The notes: generated by a model from the sequence alone, not told the origin. Positions 1 through 10,794 are shown, numbered from the stretch's first letter. The stretch: DNA of 64,000 nucleotides from Clostridiales bacterium (GCA_015056205.1 SVGS01000002.1:1-64000), one strand, 5' to 3'. Made by a program: numbers and translations.

Positions 1-163
1 GCATTGTCAGGGATCCAAATTATACTGATGTGAAAGACTAATTTCCATGTCCACAGAACTGGATTCTCGTGAAAGACTTACTTCCAGTCGCCGCCCCCGG
101 TACTGGAAGCAACCTTTTCACTTCAGCTTCCTGAATTTGTATGATCCGGTACGTATTTTTCCC

Positions 164-192
164 TTGACAACATCCGACCCCCTTTGTATAAT
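164..192 (+). promoter_or_regulatory. sigma-A type promoter, TTGACA-17 bp-TATAAT, upstream of the sugar-binding protein gene
   Basis: TTGACA at 164-169, TATAAT at 187-192, exact 17-nt spacer. Confidence 0.85.
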
Positions 193-303
193 ACAGTCAA
201 TCCCGGTTTTCCTATTTTATATATGGTAATAACAGACAAACCGCCTGTCTGTTTTATGTTCGTTTTCTGTGGCGGAAAAAAGAAAAGGGAGGGTATCTGT
301 TCC

Positions 304-1905
304 ATGAAGAAATTTGCCAGACTGCTCTGCCTGGTGCTTGCCCTTGTGATGGTCGCTCCTTTCGCCTTTGCGGAAGATCTGGGCACCATCTACCGTCAGC
401 ACTTTGGCAACGAGGAAGCCCAGGGTCCCGTCACCACGGAGCCCGTTACCGTTGACGTATGGCGCGGCTTCTCCTCTACCGTGATGGACACGCTGGCCGA
501 CTGCGAGACCTTCAAGAAGATGGAGGAAGTCACGGGCGTGAAGATCAACTGGGTGTATCCGCCGGTTGGATCCGAAACCGATAACTTCAACCTCCGCGTA
601 GCTTCCGATGACCTGCCCCACATGTTCTCCACCCCGCCCGCCTATGCCGGCGGCATCGAGACGGCTGTGGAAGACGGCGTCTATCTGGACTATGCTCCCT
701 ATTTCGAGAAGGGCTACACCCCCAACCTGCAGTATCTGTTCGAGCACTATCCTGAAATCGCCAAGGACGCGAAGCAGGATTCCGGCGCCATGATCTGCTG
801 GTACATGCTGGACTATGTACCCTCCAGCCCCTGGAGCGGCCTGTGGGTACGGCAGGATCTGCTTGAAAAAGCCGGTCTGGAGCCCCCGAAGACCATCGAA
901 GACTGGGACAACATGCTGCATGTGTTCAAAGAGAAGTTCGGAACCCTGCTGGGCTGCAACATCCCCCAGTGGTACGGTGTAGCGACCAACTATCAGTTCG
1001 CCGCTTCCTATGATTCCGCTTACGGCTGGATTGCCAAGGATGGCACCAAGGCTGCTTATGGCCCCATCGAACCCGGCTACAAGGATTTCCTGGCGCTGCT
1101 GCACAAGTGGTACGAGGAAGGCATCCTGGATCCCGACTTCGCGACCATTACGGATGCTGACTATCAGTCCAAGATGGCTGACGGCACCTACGGCGCCTTC
1201 GGTTCCGCCTACGGCGAAATCGGCCAGGCCAAGGTCACCGGCACCAACAACAATCCTGAGTACAAGCTGCTGGCGGTCGGTATGCCCACCTCCTATGAAG
1301 GACAGAAGACCCACCTGCGCCAGACCGACTTCATCGTCCGTACCGACTATGACGTGCTGACCACCCGTGCGGTGAAGGAAGGCATCGAAGAGACCGTGAT
1401 CCGCTGGAAGGACTTCTGGTACAGCCAGTTCGGCGGCGATCTGTGCTCCTACGGCCCCGAAAACGTCAGCTACAAGTGGGTAGACGCCGGTGACGGCCGC
1501 GAAAAGCTGGAATGGATCTATGAAGATACCGGCATTATCTCCAAGGGCAATGACAAGGACTTCTGGACCGTATATCCGCTCTTCAAGCTGCACAACTGGG
1601 GCTATCTGCGTGACTCCACCGCTTACGAGATGCAGCCCGAAGTCTGGCAGTGCATCGAAGAGTGGGGCAAGGACGGACATGACTGGTTCATGCCGCTGAT
1701 CACCCCCACCGCCGAAGAATCCGCGGAACTGGCCCGCATCATGACGGACATCGATACCTATCGCACGGAGATGACCTATAAGTTCATTACGGGTCAGGAA
1801 TCCCTGGATAACTTCGATGCTTTCGTGGAGCAGATCAAGAGCCAGGGCATCGAGGACGCGGTTGAACTGCAGCAGGCAGCCCTCGATCGCTACAACGCCC
1901 GTTAA
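304..1905 (+). CDS. extracellular solute-binding protein of a carbohydrate ABC importer
   Basis: ORF 184-1905 trimmed to MKKFARLLCLVLALVMVAPFAFAED signal peptide; followed by two permeases. Confidence 0.85.
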   Translation: MKKFARLLCLVLALVMVAPFAFAEDLGTIYRQHFGNEEAQGPVTTEPVTVDVWRGFSSTVMDTLADCETFKKMEEVTGVKINWVYPPVGSETDNFNLRVASDDLPHMFSTPPAYAGGIETAVEDGVYLDYAPYFEKGYTPNLQYLFEHYPEIAKDAKQDSGAMICWYMLDYVPSSPWSGLWVRQDLLEKAGLEPPKTIEDWDNMLHVFKEKFGTLLGCNIPQWYGVATNYQFAASYDSAYGWIAKDGTKAAYGPIEPGYKDFLALLHKWYEEGILDPDFATITDADYQSKMADGTYGAFGSAYGEIGQAKVTGTNNNPEYKLLAVGMPTSYEGQKTHLRQTDFIVRTDYDVLTTRAVKEGIEETVIRWKDFWYSQFGGDLCSYGPENVSYKWVDAGDGREKLEWIYEDTGIISKGNDKDFWTVYPLFKLHNWGYLRDSTAYEMQPEVWQCIEEWGKDGHDWFMPLITPTAEESAELARIMTDIDTYRTEMTYKFITGQESLDNFDAFVEQIKSQGIEDAVELQQAALDRYNAR

Positions 1906-2001
1906 TCATCCCGACTTCAGCCGGGCGGGGGGGACCTCGCCCGGCCTTTTCATCAGATAGACACAGGAAAAAGATTCAGACAACAGGGAGATGACACGGA
2001 G

Positions 2002-3459
2002 ATGACAACAGCTATCAAAGCCACGCCGGTCCCGGCCGGTGTGGACTGGAAACGGTTCGCGGTCATCGGACTGTGCGCGCTGACGCTGGTGGTTTTGCTG
2101 TTTACGACGCAGCTGAACGCGGTGGACAGAAAGACAGGCGAAGCGCTGAGCCTCACGGGGCTTGATTTTCTGCAGGGAAATACCGCCGGAAAATCCGCCG
2201 GGTCCTGCCATCCGATGATCATTGCCGCCATCCTTTTTACGGTGATGGGAATTGCCGCGGCCTGGTTTGCACCGGATAAATTTGTCTATTCGATCGTCGG
2301 CGCGATTTTTCTGGCTGTCTCCGTGTTCATGTTCCGTTTTGACGTTACCTATCAGGCAAAGGGCGAATTCGGACTGGACAAGGACAGCCTGTTCTTTACC
2401 GCGGGATGGATGGCCGCGATGGGGCTGTCGATCATCAATCTCGGTATGGTGATCTGGCGGAAAACCGGCCGCACGATGGATCTTCGCCGGGCGGAAATCG
2501 AAGCGACCCGGGTCAACGCGAACATCCGGTCCGGCTACCGGGTCCCGACGACCTGGCAGATCATCAAGCGGGATTTTTCCAAGCACTGGCCGATTTATCT
2601 GCTGATCCTGCCGACCATTATCTTCTATATCGTATGGTGCTACGGTCCCATGTACGGGATCATGATCGCCTTTAACAACTATAAGGCGAAGGGCGGCATC
2701 ACGGGAAGCGAATGGGTCGGACTGCAGTGGTTCCGGGATTTCTTCCGTTCCGCCTACGCCTACCGGACCATCCGCAATACGCTGCTGATCAGCTTCTATA
2801 ACCTGCTGGTGGGCTTCCCTGCTCCGATTATTCTGGCGCTGCTTCTCAACGAGATGCGGGCGCGGAGATACAAGCGCGTGGTGCAGACGGTAACCTACAT
2901 GCCATACTTCATCTCTCTGGTGGTTATGTGCGGTATTCTGACGGACTTCTGCTCCACCACGGGTCTCTTCGGAGAAATCCAGAAAATGCTGGGCGTCGAC
3001 AGCCCGGTAAACCTGCTGGGCGACGCGAAGTATTTCCGTACGGTGTACGTCGGGTCGGAAGTCTGGCAGCGTCTGGGCTGGGATTCCATCATCTTCCTGT
3101 CGGCGCTGGCCGGCATTGACCAGGAACAGTATGAGGCGGCCACGATTGACGGCGCCGGCAAGTTCAAGCAGGTGCTTCACGTGACCCTGCCCGGAATCCT
3201 GCCGACAATCTCGATTCTGCTGATCCTGCGTATCGGTTCCCTCATGGGCGTAGGATACGAGAAGATCATTCTGCTGTACAACGGCCTGACCTATGAGACG
3301 GCGGACGTGGTTTCCACCTACGTTTACCGCAAAGGTATCGTGGACGCGAATTTCTCCTTCTCCACCGCAGTCAACCTGTTCAACTCCGTAATCAACTTCC
3401 TGTTGGTGATCTTTGCCAATAAGATAAGCGCACTGCTCACCGAAAACAGTCTGTGGTAA
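2002..3459 (+). CDS. ABC transporter permease (LplB-like) with an about 180-aa N-terminal membrane extension
   Basis: C-terminal part has the permease signature (EQYEAATIDGAGKFKQVLHVTLPGI); N-terminal part carries about 4 extra hydrophobic segments. Confidence 0.85.
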   Translation: MTTAIKATPVPAGVDWKRFAVIGLCALTLVVLLFTTQLNAVDRKTGEALSLTGLDFLQGNTAGKSAGSCHPMIIAAILFTVMGIAAAWFAPDKFVYSIVGAIFLAVSVFMFRFDVTYQAKGEFGLDKDSLFFTAGWMAAMGLSIINLGMVIWRKTGRTMDLRRAEIEATRVNANIRSGYRVPTTWQIIKRDFSKHWPIYLLILPTIIFYIVWCYGPMYGIMIAFNNYKAKGGITGSEWVGLQWFRDFFRSAYAYRTIRNTLLISFYNLLVGFPAPIILALLLNEMRARRYKRVVQTVTYMPYFISLVVMCGILTDFCSTTGLFGEIQKMLGVDSPVNLLGDAKYFRTVYVGSEVWQRLGWDSIIFLSALAGIDQEQYEAATIDGAGKFKQVLHVTLPGILPTISILLILRIGSLMGVGYEKIILLYNGLTYETADVVSTYVYRKGIVDANFSFSTAVNLFNSVINFLLVIFANKISALLTENSLW

Positions 3460-3466
3460 GGGAGGG

Positions 3467-4372
3467 ATGAGCATGCAGAAAAGCAGAAAACTGATGACCA
3501 CGGGAGAGAAAACCTTCCAGGTGGTCAACAATCTGATCATGGCCATCCTGTGCGTGATCTGTATCTATCCGCTCTGGTATGTGCTGGTCTGTTCCCTCAG
3601 CGATCCGGTGCAGCTCTACGCGCAGCGGGGCATCATGCTCTGGCCGCTGGGCCAGTGGTCCACCCGGGGCTATACGCTGGTCATGGAGAACCCGAACATC
3701 CCCATCGGCTTCCGAAACACCCTGATCTACATGGGCGTCGGAACGCTGATCAACATGTTCCTGACCACCACCGCGGCGTACGGCCTGAGCCGGAAGCACT
3801 GCTACTGGAACGGCACCATCATGAAGTTCATTGCTTTCACGATGTACTTCCAGGGCGGCCTGATTCCTTTCTACCTGATGGTGAAGGGAATGGGACTGCT
3901 GGATACCTTCTCGGGCATCATCCTGCCGGTGGCGGTGAATACCTGGAACCTGGTCGTGATGCGGACCGCCTTCGCCGGAATCCCGGACAGCCTGGAGGAA
4001 TCCGCCCGGCTGGACGGCGCCAACGACTGGACCATCCTCTGGCGGATCTTCTTCCCGCTGGCCCAGGCGACCGTAGCGGTTATCGCGCTCTTCTACGCGG
4101 TGACCTGGTGGAACAACTGGTTCAATCCTTCCATCTTCCTGTCCAGCAAGGATAAGTATCCGCTGCAGCTGGTACTTCGCGAAATCCTGCTGAAGAACGA
4201 TACCTCCTCCATGACGCAGATCGGCTCGGTCGGACAGAGCCAGCAGGAGCAGTTCCGGATGCTGGTGAAATACTGCACGATCATCGTGGCGACGGTGCCG
4301 ATCCTGGTGGTGTATCCCTTCCTGCAGCGCTATTTCGTCAAGGGCGTGATGATCGGATCGATCAAAGGATAA
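3467..4372 (+). CDS. carbohydrate ABC transporter permease (YtcP/AraQ-like)
   Basis: EESARLDGANDWTILWRIFFPLAQATVAV motif, multiple TM segments, adjacent to first permease. Confidence 0.88.
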   Translation: MSMQKSRKLMTTGEKTFQVVNNLIMAILCVICIYPLWYVLVCSLSDPVQLYAQRGIMLWPLGQWSTRGYTLVMENPNIPIGFRNTLIYMGVGTLINMFLTTTAAYGLSRKHCYWNGTIMKFIAFTMYFQGGLIPFYLMVKGMGLLDTFSGIILPVAVNTWNLVVMRTAFAGIPDSLEESARLDGANDWTILWRIFFPLAQATVAVIALFYAVTWWNNWFNPSIFLSSKDKYPLQLVLREILLKNDTSSMTQIGSVGQSQQEQFRMLVKYCTIIVATVPILVVYPFLQRYFVKGVMIGSIKG

Positions 4373-4389
4373 TTGTGTTTTCCGAAATA

Positions 4390-4417
4390 AGGGCATGCCG
4401 CCGGGCATGCCCTTTTT
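4390..4417 (+). terminator. rho-independent terminator
   Basis: AGGGCATGCC-GCCG-GGCATGCCCT then T-run; an outer TTTTCCGAAA/TTTCGGAAAA stem encloses it. Confidence 0.75.
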
Positions 4418-4504
4418 CGGAAAAATACCTTCACGCCGATCCGAACCGGCCGGCGTTTTCCGAAGGCACAAAACGAAAAACGAACAAAAAAGGAGAGCCC
4501 GCAA

Positions 4505-6913
4505 ATGCGTAAGGAAAGTCTGAATCTGAACTGGTCTTTTCGGGAACACGACGCTTTTTTCCTGGAGCCGCCCAGAGAGGCGCTGACAGTCAATCTGCCC
4601 CATGATTATATCGTAAACCGGCCCCGGTCCGCCTCCGCCTATGGCGCCGCGCCCAACGGCTTCTTCGGGGACGGAGAAGGAGTTTATGAAAAGGTCCTGG
4701 AAATCCCGGAGGAATGGGCAGGCAAACGGACGGTGCTGGATATTGACGGCGCGTATATGAATACCGAAGTGGAGCTGGACAGGGAGCTGGTTTCCCAGCA
4801 TCCCTACGGGTATACGCCCTGGCTGGTGGATCTGACCGGGCGCCTGACCCCGGGCAGCCATACCCTGAAAATCAAAACCCAAAGTCGGCAGCCGTCTACC
4901 CGCTGGTACAGCGGAGGCGGGCTGTATCGGGGCGTCAGCCTGTGGGTGGGAGAAGAGACCGGCATCCTGCCCTGGGATCTCTTTGTCACGACGCCGGAGG
5001 CAGATGCGGAGCGGGCGCTGGTGAAGGCGGAAATCCTGCTTTCCACCGCCGCGGCTCAGGCGAAAGACGCCGTGATCACCGCCCGGGTGGCGGACGCGGC
5101 CGGAAACACGGTGGCGGAAGGGAAACTCCATACCCGGGTGCGTCCGGGCGAAAAAGCCAAATCCGGCCTGTGGATGACGGTGGAAAACCCGGCGCTCTGG
5201 AGTCCGGACACGCCGAACCTGTATACGCTGCGGGTGAAGGTTTCCGTGACGGGACAGGCGGAGGAAGAAGCGGAAACCCTTTTCGGAATCCGACGCTACG
5301 AGGCGGACGCGGAGCGGGGCCTGCGGCTGAACGGAAAGCCTCTGAAGCTGAAGGGCGGCTGCATTCACCATGATCACGCCTTCCTCGGCAGCGCGGCCTA
5401 TCCCCGGGCGGAAGAACGGAAGATTCAGATTCTGAAGGCGGCCGGCTACAATGCCGTGCGCATCAGCCACTATCCGCCCAGCCTGGCGATGCTGGAGGTC
5501 TGTGACCGCGAAGGGATGATCCTGCTGGACGAGGCCTTTGACTGCTGGCGTACGGGCAAGGTCGCGATGGATTATCATCTGTATTTTGAGGACTGGTGGG
5601 AGCGGGACGTAACCTGTATGGTGTTGCGGGACCGGAACCATCCCTGCGTCTTCAGCTATTCCATCGGCAACGAGATCTGGGAGCGGGACGGATCCGGAGA
5701 CGGCTATGCCTGGGCGCACCGGATCGCGGATAAGATCCGTTCCCTGGACAGCACGCGCTTCGTCACCTCCGCCTTGAACGGGATCTTTGACGCCGATGCC
5801 TTCGTGAAAGCGCTGAAGGAAGCGGGCGGGGATCCCTCGAAGGTCAACTTCCAGAACCTGGAGCAGAAGCAAAACGAAGAAGACGCCTGGGGCAAAAAAA
5901 CCGCCGACTATGCTTCCGCCCTGGATATCGTGGGATACAACTATCTGTTCCGTCGCTACGCGGATGATCACAAAAAGTTCCCGGGTCGGGTAATCATGGG
6001 CACGGAAACCCATCCCTTCAACACCTATGATTACTGGAAGGCGACGATGGACAATCCGCACGTGATCGGTGATTTTATCTGGACGGCCTTTGACAATCTG
6101 GGCGAGGCCGGCGTCGGCCGGGTGGTATGGAACAGCAGCGGGGAGGCTCACGGCTTTATGGGCGGATATCCCTGGCGCTCCTGCTTCCAGGGAGACATGG
6201 ATCTGTGCGGCTACCGCACCGGCCAGAGCTATTACCGGGAAATCATGTGGGAAGCCTTCGAAGGCGGCAGCGATAAAATGGCGCTGTATACGACGCATCC
6301 CTGCCATTACGGAGACGGGTTCTGGGGAACCGGCTGGCACTGGCGGGACGTGGAGGACACCTGGAACTACGGTGAGGAATGGATCGGAAAGCCTGTTCCC
6401 GTCTTTGCCTATGCGGACGCGGAGGAAGTGGAATTCCTGCTGAACGGCCGTTCCGTGGGCCGGGCGAAGGTGGAGAAGCTGGAAGCGGCGATGGACATTC
6501 CCTATGAAAAGGGAAAACTGGAAGCTGTGGCGTACCGCGGCGGAAAGCAGACCGCCCGCACAGTCCTGGAGACCACCGGACCCGCCTGCCGGGTGGCTGC
6601 TGCGGCGGACCGCGCAGAAATCCGTGCCGATCAGCAGGATCTGGCCTATGTGGCGCTGACCCTGACCGACGGAAAAGGTGCAAGGGTTCCGGACGAAACC
6701 CGGAAGATTCACATCGAAGTGACCGGAGCGGGACATCTGGCCGGAATCGGAAACGGCAATCCTTGTACAGAGGAAAACTACGGAACGCCTTATTGCCTGG
6801 CCTATGAAGGGCGCGCCATGGCCGCGGTCGTCGCGGACACAGCGGGTGAAATCCGGATCCGGGCCTGGGCGGATGGGCTGGAGCCTGCGGAAATCACGGT
6901 TCAGGCCCGCTGA
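4505..6913 (+). CDS. glycoside hydrolase family 2 (beta-galactosidase-like)
   Basis: RISHYPPS, IGNEIWERD, MGTETHPF and C-terminal DUF4982/Big-like segments. Confidence 0.88.
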   Translation: MRKESLNLNWSFREHDAFFLEPPREALTVNLPHDYIVNRPRSASAYGAAPNGFFGDGEGVYEKVLEIPEEWAGKRTVLDIDGAYMNTEVELDRELVSQHPYGYTPWLVDLTGRLTPGSHTLKIKTQSRQPSTRWYSGGGLYRGVSLWVGEETGILPWDLFVTTPEADAERALVKAEILLSTAAAQAKDAVITARVADAAGNTVAEGKLHTRVRPGEKAKSGLWMTVENPALWSPDTPNLYTLRVKVSVTGQAEEEAETLFGIRRYEADAERGLRLNGKPLKLKGGCIHHDHAFLGSAAYPRAEERKIQILKAAGYNAVRISHYPPSLAMLEVCDREGMILLDEAFDCWRTGKVAMDYHLYFEDWWERDVTCMVLRDRNHPCVFSYSIGNEIWERDGSGDGYAWAHRIADKIRSLDSTRFVTSALNGIFDADAFVKALKEAGGDPSKVNFQNLEQKQNEEDAWGKKTADYASALDIVGYNYLFRRYADDHKKFPGRVIMGTETHPFNTYDYWKATMDNPHVIGDFIWTAFDNLGEAGVGRVVWNSSGEAHGFMGGYPWRSCFQGDMDLCGYRTGQSYYREIMWEAFEGGSDKMALYTTHPCHYGDGFWGTGWHWRDVEDTWNYGEEWIGKPVPVFAYADAEEVEFLLNGRSVGRAKVEKLEAAMDIPYEKGKLEAVAYRGGKQTARTVLETTGPACRVAAAADRAEIRADQQDLAYVALTLTDGKGARVPDETRKIHIEVTGAGHLAGIGNGNPCTEENYGTPYCLAYEGRAMAAVVADTAGEIRIRAWADGLEPAEITVQAR

Positions 6914-6990
6914 GGAGAATTTTCCTTTTCCCGCTTTTCCCCCGGATCGCGGCCTCCCCTGTTGTCACAGAAAACTGAAAGGAGTTTTTC

Positions 6991-8217
6991 ATGAAAGCAA
7001 TCGGCAGAATCTGGAACGGAACCTCTCTGATTGTCAAAATCCTGATCGGCCTTGCCCTCGGCATCCTGTTCGGGCTCCTGACGCCGCAGGCTGCCTTTCT
7101 CGGCATTCTGGGCAACCTGTTTGTCGGCGCGCTGAAGGGCATTGCGCCGCTGCTGGTCTTTGTGCTGGTCATCAGCTCCCTGGCCAACGCCACCGGCAGC
7201 ATCGGCAAGCGCTTTTCGACGGTCATTGTGCTGTATCTGGTCAGCACGCTGGTCGCGGCCGTCATAGCCGTAGTCTCCAGCTTCCTTTTCCCCATAACCA
7301 TCAAGCTGACCACCGGTGATGTCAATACCGTTCCTCCCGGAGAGCTGAAGGACATCTTCCTGTCCATCCTGGACAATCTCGTGCAGAATCCCATTTCAGC
7401 CATTGCCGAAGCCAACTATATCGGCGTGCTGGCGTGGGCCATCATGCTGGGGCTCGCGCTCAAGGCCTTCGCTTCCCCGGCCCTCAAGTCCTCCCTGCAG
7501 AACATCTCCGACGCTTTGTCGCGGGTTGTCCGCTGGATCATCGGCCTGGCGCCCTTCGGCATCCTCGGCCTGGTGTTTTCATCCGTTTCCACCAGCGGGC
7601 TGTCCATTTTCGCGGATTACGGCAGGCTGCTGCTCCTGCTCGTGGGAACGATGGCCTTCGTGGCGCTGGTCAGCAATCCTCTCATCGTGGGCCTGACCCT
7701 TCGCCGCAATCCCTATCCGCTGGTATTCAGGTGCCTGCGTGAAAGCGGCATCACCGCTTTCTTCACAAGAAGCTCCGCCGCCAATATCCCCGTGAATATG
7801 TCCCTGTGCGAGAAGCTCGGCCTGGACAAGGATTTTTATTCCGTGTCGATTCCTCTCGGAGCGACGATCAATATGGACGGCGCCGCCGTGGTCATCACCG
7901 TCATGACGCTGGCAGCGGCGCACACGCTGGGCATCGGCGTCTCCATTGTCAGCGCGATTCTCCTGAGCATCCTGGCCACCCTCTGCGCCGGCGGTACTTC
8001 GGGTGTGGCCGGCGGATCCCTGCTGCTGATCCCGATGGCCTGTTCCATGTTCGGAATCCACAATGATATCGCCATGCAGGTTGTCGCAGTGGGCTTCATC
8101 ATCAGCGTCATCCAGGATTCCTGCGAGACGGCCATCAATTCCTCCAGCGATGTCCTGTTTACCGCCACGGCGGAATTCCGGGAATGGATCAGGAAAGGCC
8201 GGAAACTCCCCCTGTGA
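6991..8217 (+). CDS. sstT: serine/threonine:sodium symporter, SstT-like
   Basis: DAACS-type protein: [60 protein letters not shown]. Confidence 0.88.
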   Translation: MKAIGRIWNGTSLIVKILIGLALGILFGLLTPQAAFLGILGNLFVGALKGIAPLLVFVLVISSLANATGSIGKRFSTVIVLYLVSTLVAAVIAVVSSFLFPITIKLTTGDVNTVPPGELKDIFLSILDNLVQNPISAIAEANYIGVLAWAIMLGLALKAFASPALKSSLQNISDALSRVVRWIIGLAPFGILGLVFSSVSTSGLSIFADYGRLLLLLVGTMAFVALVSNPLIVGLTLRRNPYPLVFRCLRESGITAFFTRSSAANIPVNMSLCEKLGLDKDFYSVSIPLGATINMDGAAVVITVMTLAAAHTLGIGVSIVSAILLSILATLCAGGTSGVAGGSLLLIPMACSMFGIHNDIAMQVVAVGFIISVIQDSCETAINSSSDVLFTATAEFREWIRKGRKLPL

Positions 8218-8269
8218 GCGCTCCGGCCGGCAAAAAGAAAACCCGCCTGAATAACGGAGGAAAAGCGGT

Positions 8270-8377
8270 ATGAAATCCATCCGGGAACTTTTCAAGATCG
8301 GCAAGGGGCCGTCCAGTTCCCATACGATCGGACCGGAACGGGCGGCCAGGTTGTTTAAAAGCAAGCATATTCGTTGA
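8270..8377 (+). pseudogene. N-terminal fragment of L-serine ammonia-lyase (serine dehydratase)
   Basis: Manual translation [35 protein letters not shown] with an SD (ggagg) upstream; matches the conserved start of L-serine dehydratases, then stops. Confidence 0.8.
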
Positions 8378-8408
8378 AATTCAAGGTTTCGCAAGTCCCC
8401 AAACCACG

Positions 8409-9092
8409 TTATCCATTTCCCATCAGATCCGCCAGTGTATCTTCCGTAGCTACCGGTATCCAGTGGCCTTCCACGCAGATGTCCGGATTGATTTCCCGGA
8501 TCGTGCCGGCCAGCTTCCCGCACAGATCGGGCCTTTTGATCCCAGTAAAGAAATCGTGGCCGGCGGAATCGCCGAGGAACAGCGTTTTATCCTGATCCAC
8601 GCAGACCAGCGTGGAATCGTCCGTATGCGGCGCTTCAGCCTGAAGAATTCTGACCGTACAGCCGCCCGGATCCAGGGTCATCTCCCCGGAAAACACCAGG
8701 TCCGCCTGTTTGACGATCACTTCGGTCTCCGCGGCATATTCTCTTCGGATGCTTTCATGAAGGGCAAGGAATTCCCCCGGTCCGTTCTTTGCGATTTTAT
8801 TCTTCCATTCCGCAAGATACGCGTCCGTCTTTCTGTTTGAAAGGGTCAGCCCGTTCACGGCATGCATTCCGAAAGTATGATCCCAGTGCCAGTGCGTCAG
8901 AACCGTCAGGCTCGGGAGCGGTAGGTTTTCTTTTTCCAGGAGTTTGTAAAACGCCCTGACATGGGCCGCCGAATGACCGGCGTCGACCGCCAGGCTCCAA
9001 TGCTCCCCTTTCACATAGCCGAGATTCGGCCGGTCCCTTTCTTTTTCAAAAGGCATAACCCATATATGTTCAGTCAGCCGTTTCAGTTCCAT
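8409..9092 (-). CDS. MBL-fold metallo-hydrolase
   Basis: HWHWDHTFG metal-binding motif, LFLGDSAGHD. Confidence 0.85.
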   Translation of the reverse strand: MELKRLTEHIWVMPFEKERDRPNLGYVKGEHWSLAVDAGHSAAHVRAFYKLLEKENLPLPSLTVLTHWHWDHTFGMHAVNGLTLSNRKTDAYLAEWKNKIAKNGPGEFLALHESIRREYAAETEVIVKQADLVFSGEMTLDPGGCTVRILQAEAPHTDDSTLVCVDQDKTLFLGDSAGHDFFTGIKRPDLCGKLAGTIREINPDICVEGHWIPVATEDTLADLMGNG

Positions 9093-9111
9093 TTCACCGA
9101 TCCCCTTCCGT

Positions 9112-10794
9112 TCACGAAAAATCCTTCCGGACGGACATGCGGACCTCGCTGCCGTGTATGGTAATCCGAAGGCCGTCCGCAAGCTTTACAAGGACGGAGC
9201 GTTCATATCCGTCCCACTCTCCCGACGCCAGCCGGATCCGGCTTTCAGGAAGGTCAAAACATACGTCATCGCCGGAATCGGACGCCATCGCGCGCTCAAA
9301 GACGGACCGGAGTTTATCAAGGAAGCTCCCTTTCTGTTTCCCGGATGCGGCCGAAGCTTTCAGCAGCTTTTTCTTCTTTTTGTCCATCTCCGTCCGGACC
9401 GTCAGCAGCAGTTCAAACTGCAGGCCGATCCGTTCGATCCGGAAGGAAGCCGTCAGTTCACCGGTCACAATATGGATCATGCTCAGCATTTCTTCCGTAA
9501 ACAGTACGAGGCGCAGGGTGTCCCGATGGTTCAGCCCGCTGCTGAGCGCCATTTTCTCCGCCTCGTCGGCCGCGTCTTTGAACCCGTTTCCGCGGTTGTC
9601 AATCCGGATGGTTTCCGAACAGATGATATCACCCTGCAGCGCTTTCAGTTTCAGACGGAGAGCCTCTGAAGCCTGGATCAGCGGCCTGCGGATATTCACA
9701 TACCAGGTTTCACCGGCGTAGATGGAAATCAGCCGGTTCACCATGGACAGCATCATCTTCCTGCCGCCGTCGTCCGTTTTGTCCGCCGGGTCGGCATCCT
9801 CTTCCTTCTCGCCTGCTTTTTTGTCCAGCCGGGAGAACAGCGTGGTAACAAAAACCTCACGCTGTTCAGGCGTACATTTCCTGAACCATTCGTGAGTGGT
9901 ACGGTCCACGATCCGGGAGACGTCCGTTACGCTTTCCTCTTCGAGGAAATGCCTTCCCATAACCAGCCAGTTGAACGGGTCATGCTGGAGGAAGAAGGAA
10001 ACTTTTTTGGTCCGGACAACACGGTAAACGGGATTGTAATTCAGCAGCATGCCAACCATGGAGCCGGCCGGAACAAAAGAGCGGATCAGCGGCTCAATGC
10101 TCCGGTAGCCTTCGGAAGCGACGGTATCATCATCCAGGCCCGGCCCGTCGAAAGAGTAGATTTCCCGGATCCTTTCCCGGATTTCGGGGCTGGTATGCGC
10201 GGCGGAATACAGGGCAAGATTGCCGCCTTTGCTGTGCCCGACAAGAATGATCGGCCCCGTTGTTCTGCCAGCCGCCTGTTCCAGGTAAGCAAGGGCGGCC
10301 GACTGGGCGGGAACGGGCGTCATGTAGCACAACATAAAATCTTCCTTCCAGCCCACCAGCGAAGTGTCCGTACCCCTGAAGGCAACCACGGTGCCGGTAT
10401 CGGGAACCGCCATGGTGATCGCGGAGAACTGGATATTGCGCGCAGGATCCACATCGTTCACCTGATCCGGAATCACGATATCCTGAAAGCGCCTGCTTTC
10501 CGCCATTTCTCTGAGAAAGCAGTTGCGAATCTCCGCGGTGTCAGCGATCCCGTCCTGCGGGCAGCGGTCCAGCAGTTCCGAGGTGGCCAGGCTGCCCAGC
10601 CGAAGCTCCTGTCCGTTCCCGAAGGACAGCTCGTTTTCCCCGAAATTGGCATAGGAGATCAGGGCTGCAATGACGCTGTCGATCTCATTCCAGCCGGATT
10701 CCGCGAACGAAAGGTCGCCGCGCCACCGTACATAGTCGAACACTGTGCCGTCCGGGATCTTTTTCCGGCTGTTCTGTTTTTTCTGTTCTTCCAT
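9112..10794 (-). CDS. DUF2974 (Mbeg1-like) alpha/beta hydrolase family protein
   Basis: VAFRGTDTSLVGWKEDF and VGHSKGGNLALYSA nucleophile elbow. Confidence 0.8.
   Translation of the reverse strand: MEEQKKQNSRKKIPDGTVFDYVRWRGDLSFAESGWNEIDSVIAALISYANFGENELSFGNGQELRLGSLATSELLDRCPQDGIADTAEIRNCFLREMAESRRFQDIVIPDQVNDVDPARNIQFSAITMAVPDTGTVVAFRGTDTSLVGWKEDFMLCYMTPVPAQSAALAYLEQAAGRTTGPIILVGHSKGGNLALYSAAHTSPEIRERIREIYSFDGPGLDDDTVASEGYRSIEPLIRSFVPAGSMVGMLLNYNPVYRVVRTKKVSFFLQHDPFNWLVMGRHFLEEESVTDVSRIVDRTTHEWFRKCTPEQREVFVTTLFSRLDKKAGEKEEDADPADKTDDGGRKMMLSMVNRLISIYAGETWYVNIRRPLIQASEALRLKLKALQGDIICSETIRIDNRGNGFKDAADEAEKMALSSGLNHRDTLRLVLFTEEMLSMIHIVTGELTASFRIERIGLQFELLLTVRTEMDKKKKKLLKASAASGKQKGSFLDKLRSVFERAMASDSGDDVCFDLPESRIRLASGEWDGYERSVLVKLADGLRITIHGSEVRMSVRKDFS

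Noticed and set aside
3437-6736. 1099-aa minus-strand ORF
   Set aside because: Shadow of permease and GH2 genes; no domain motifs.
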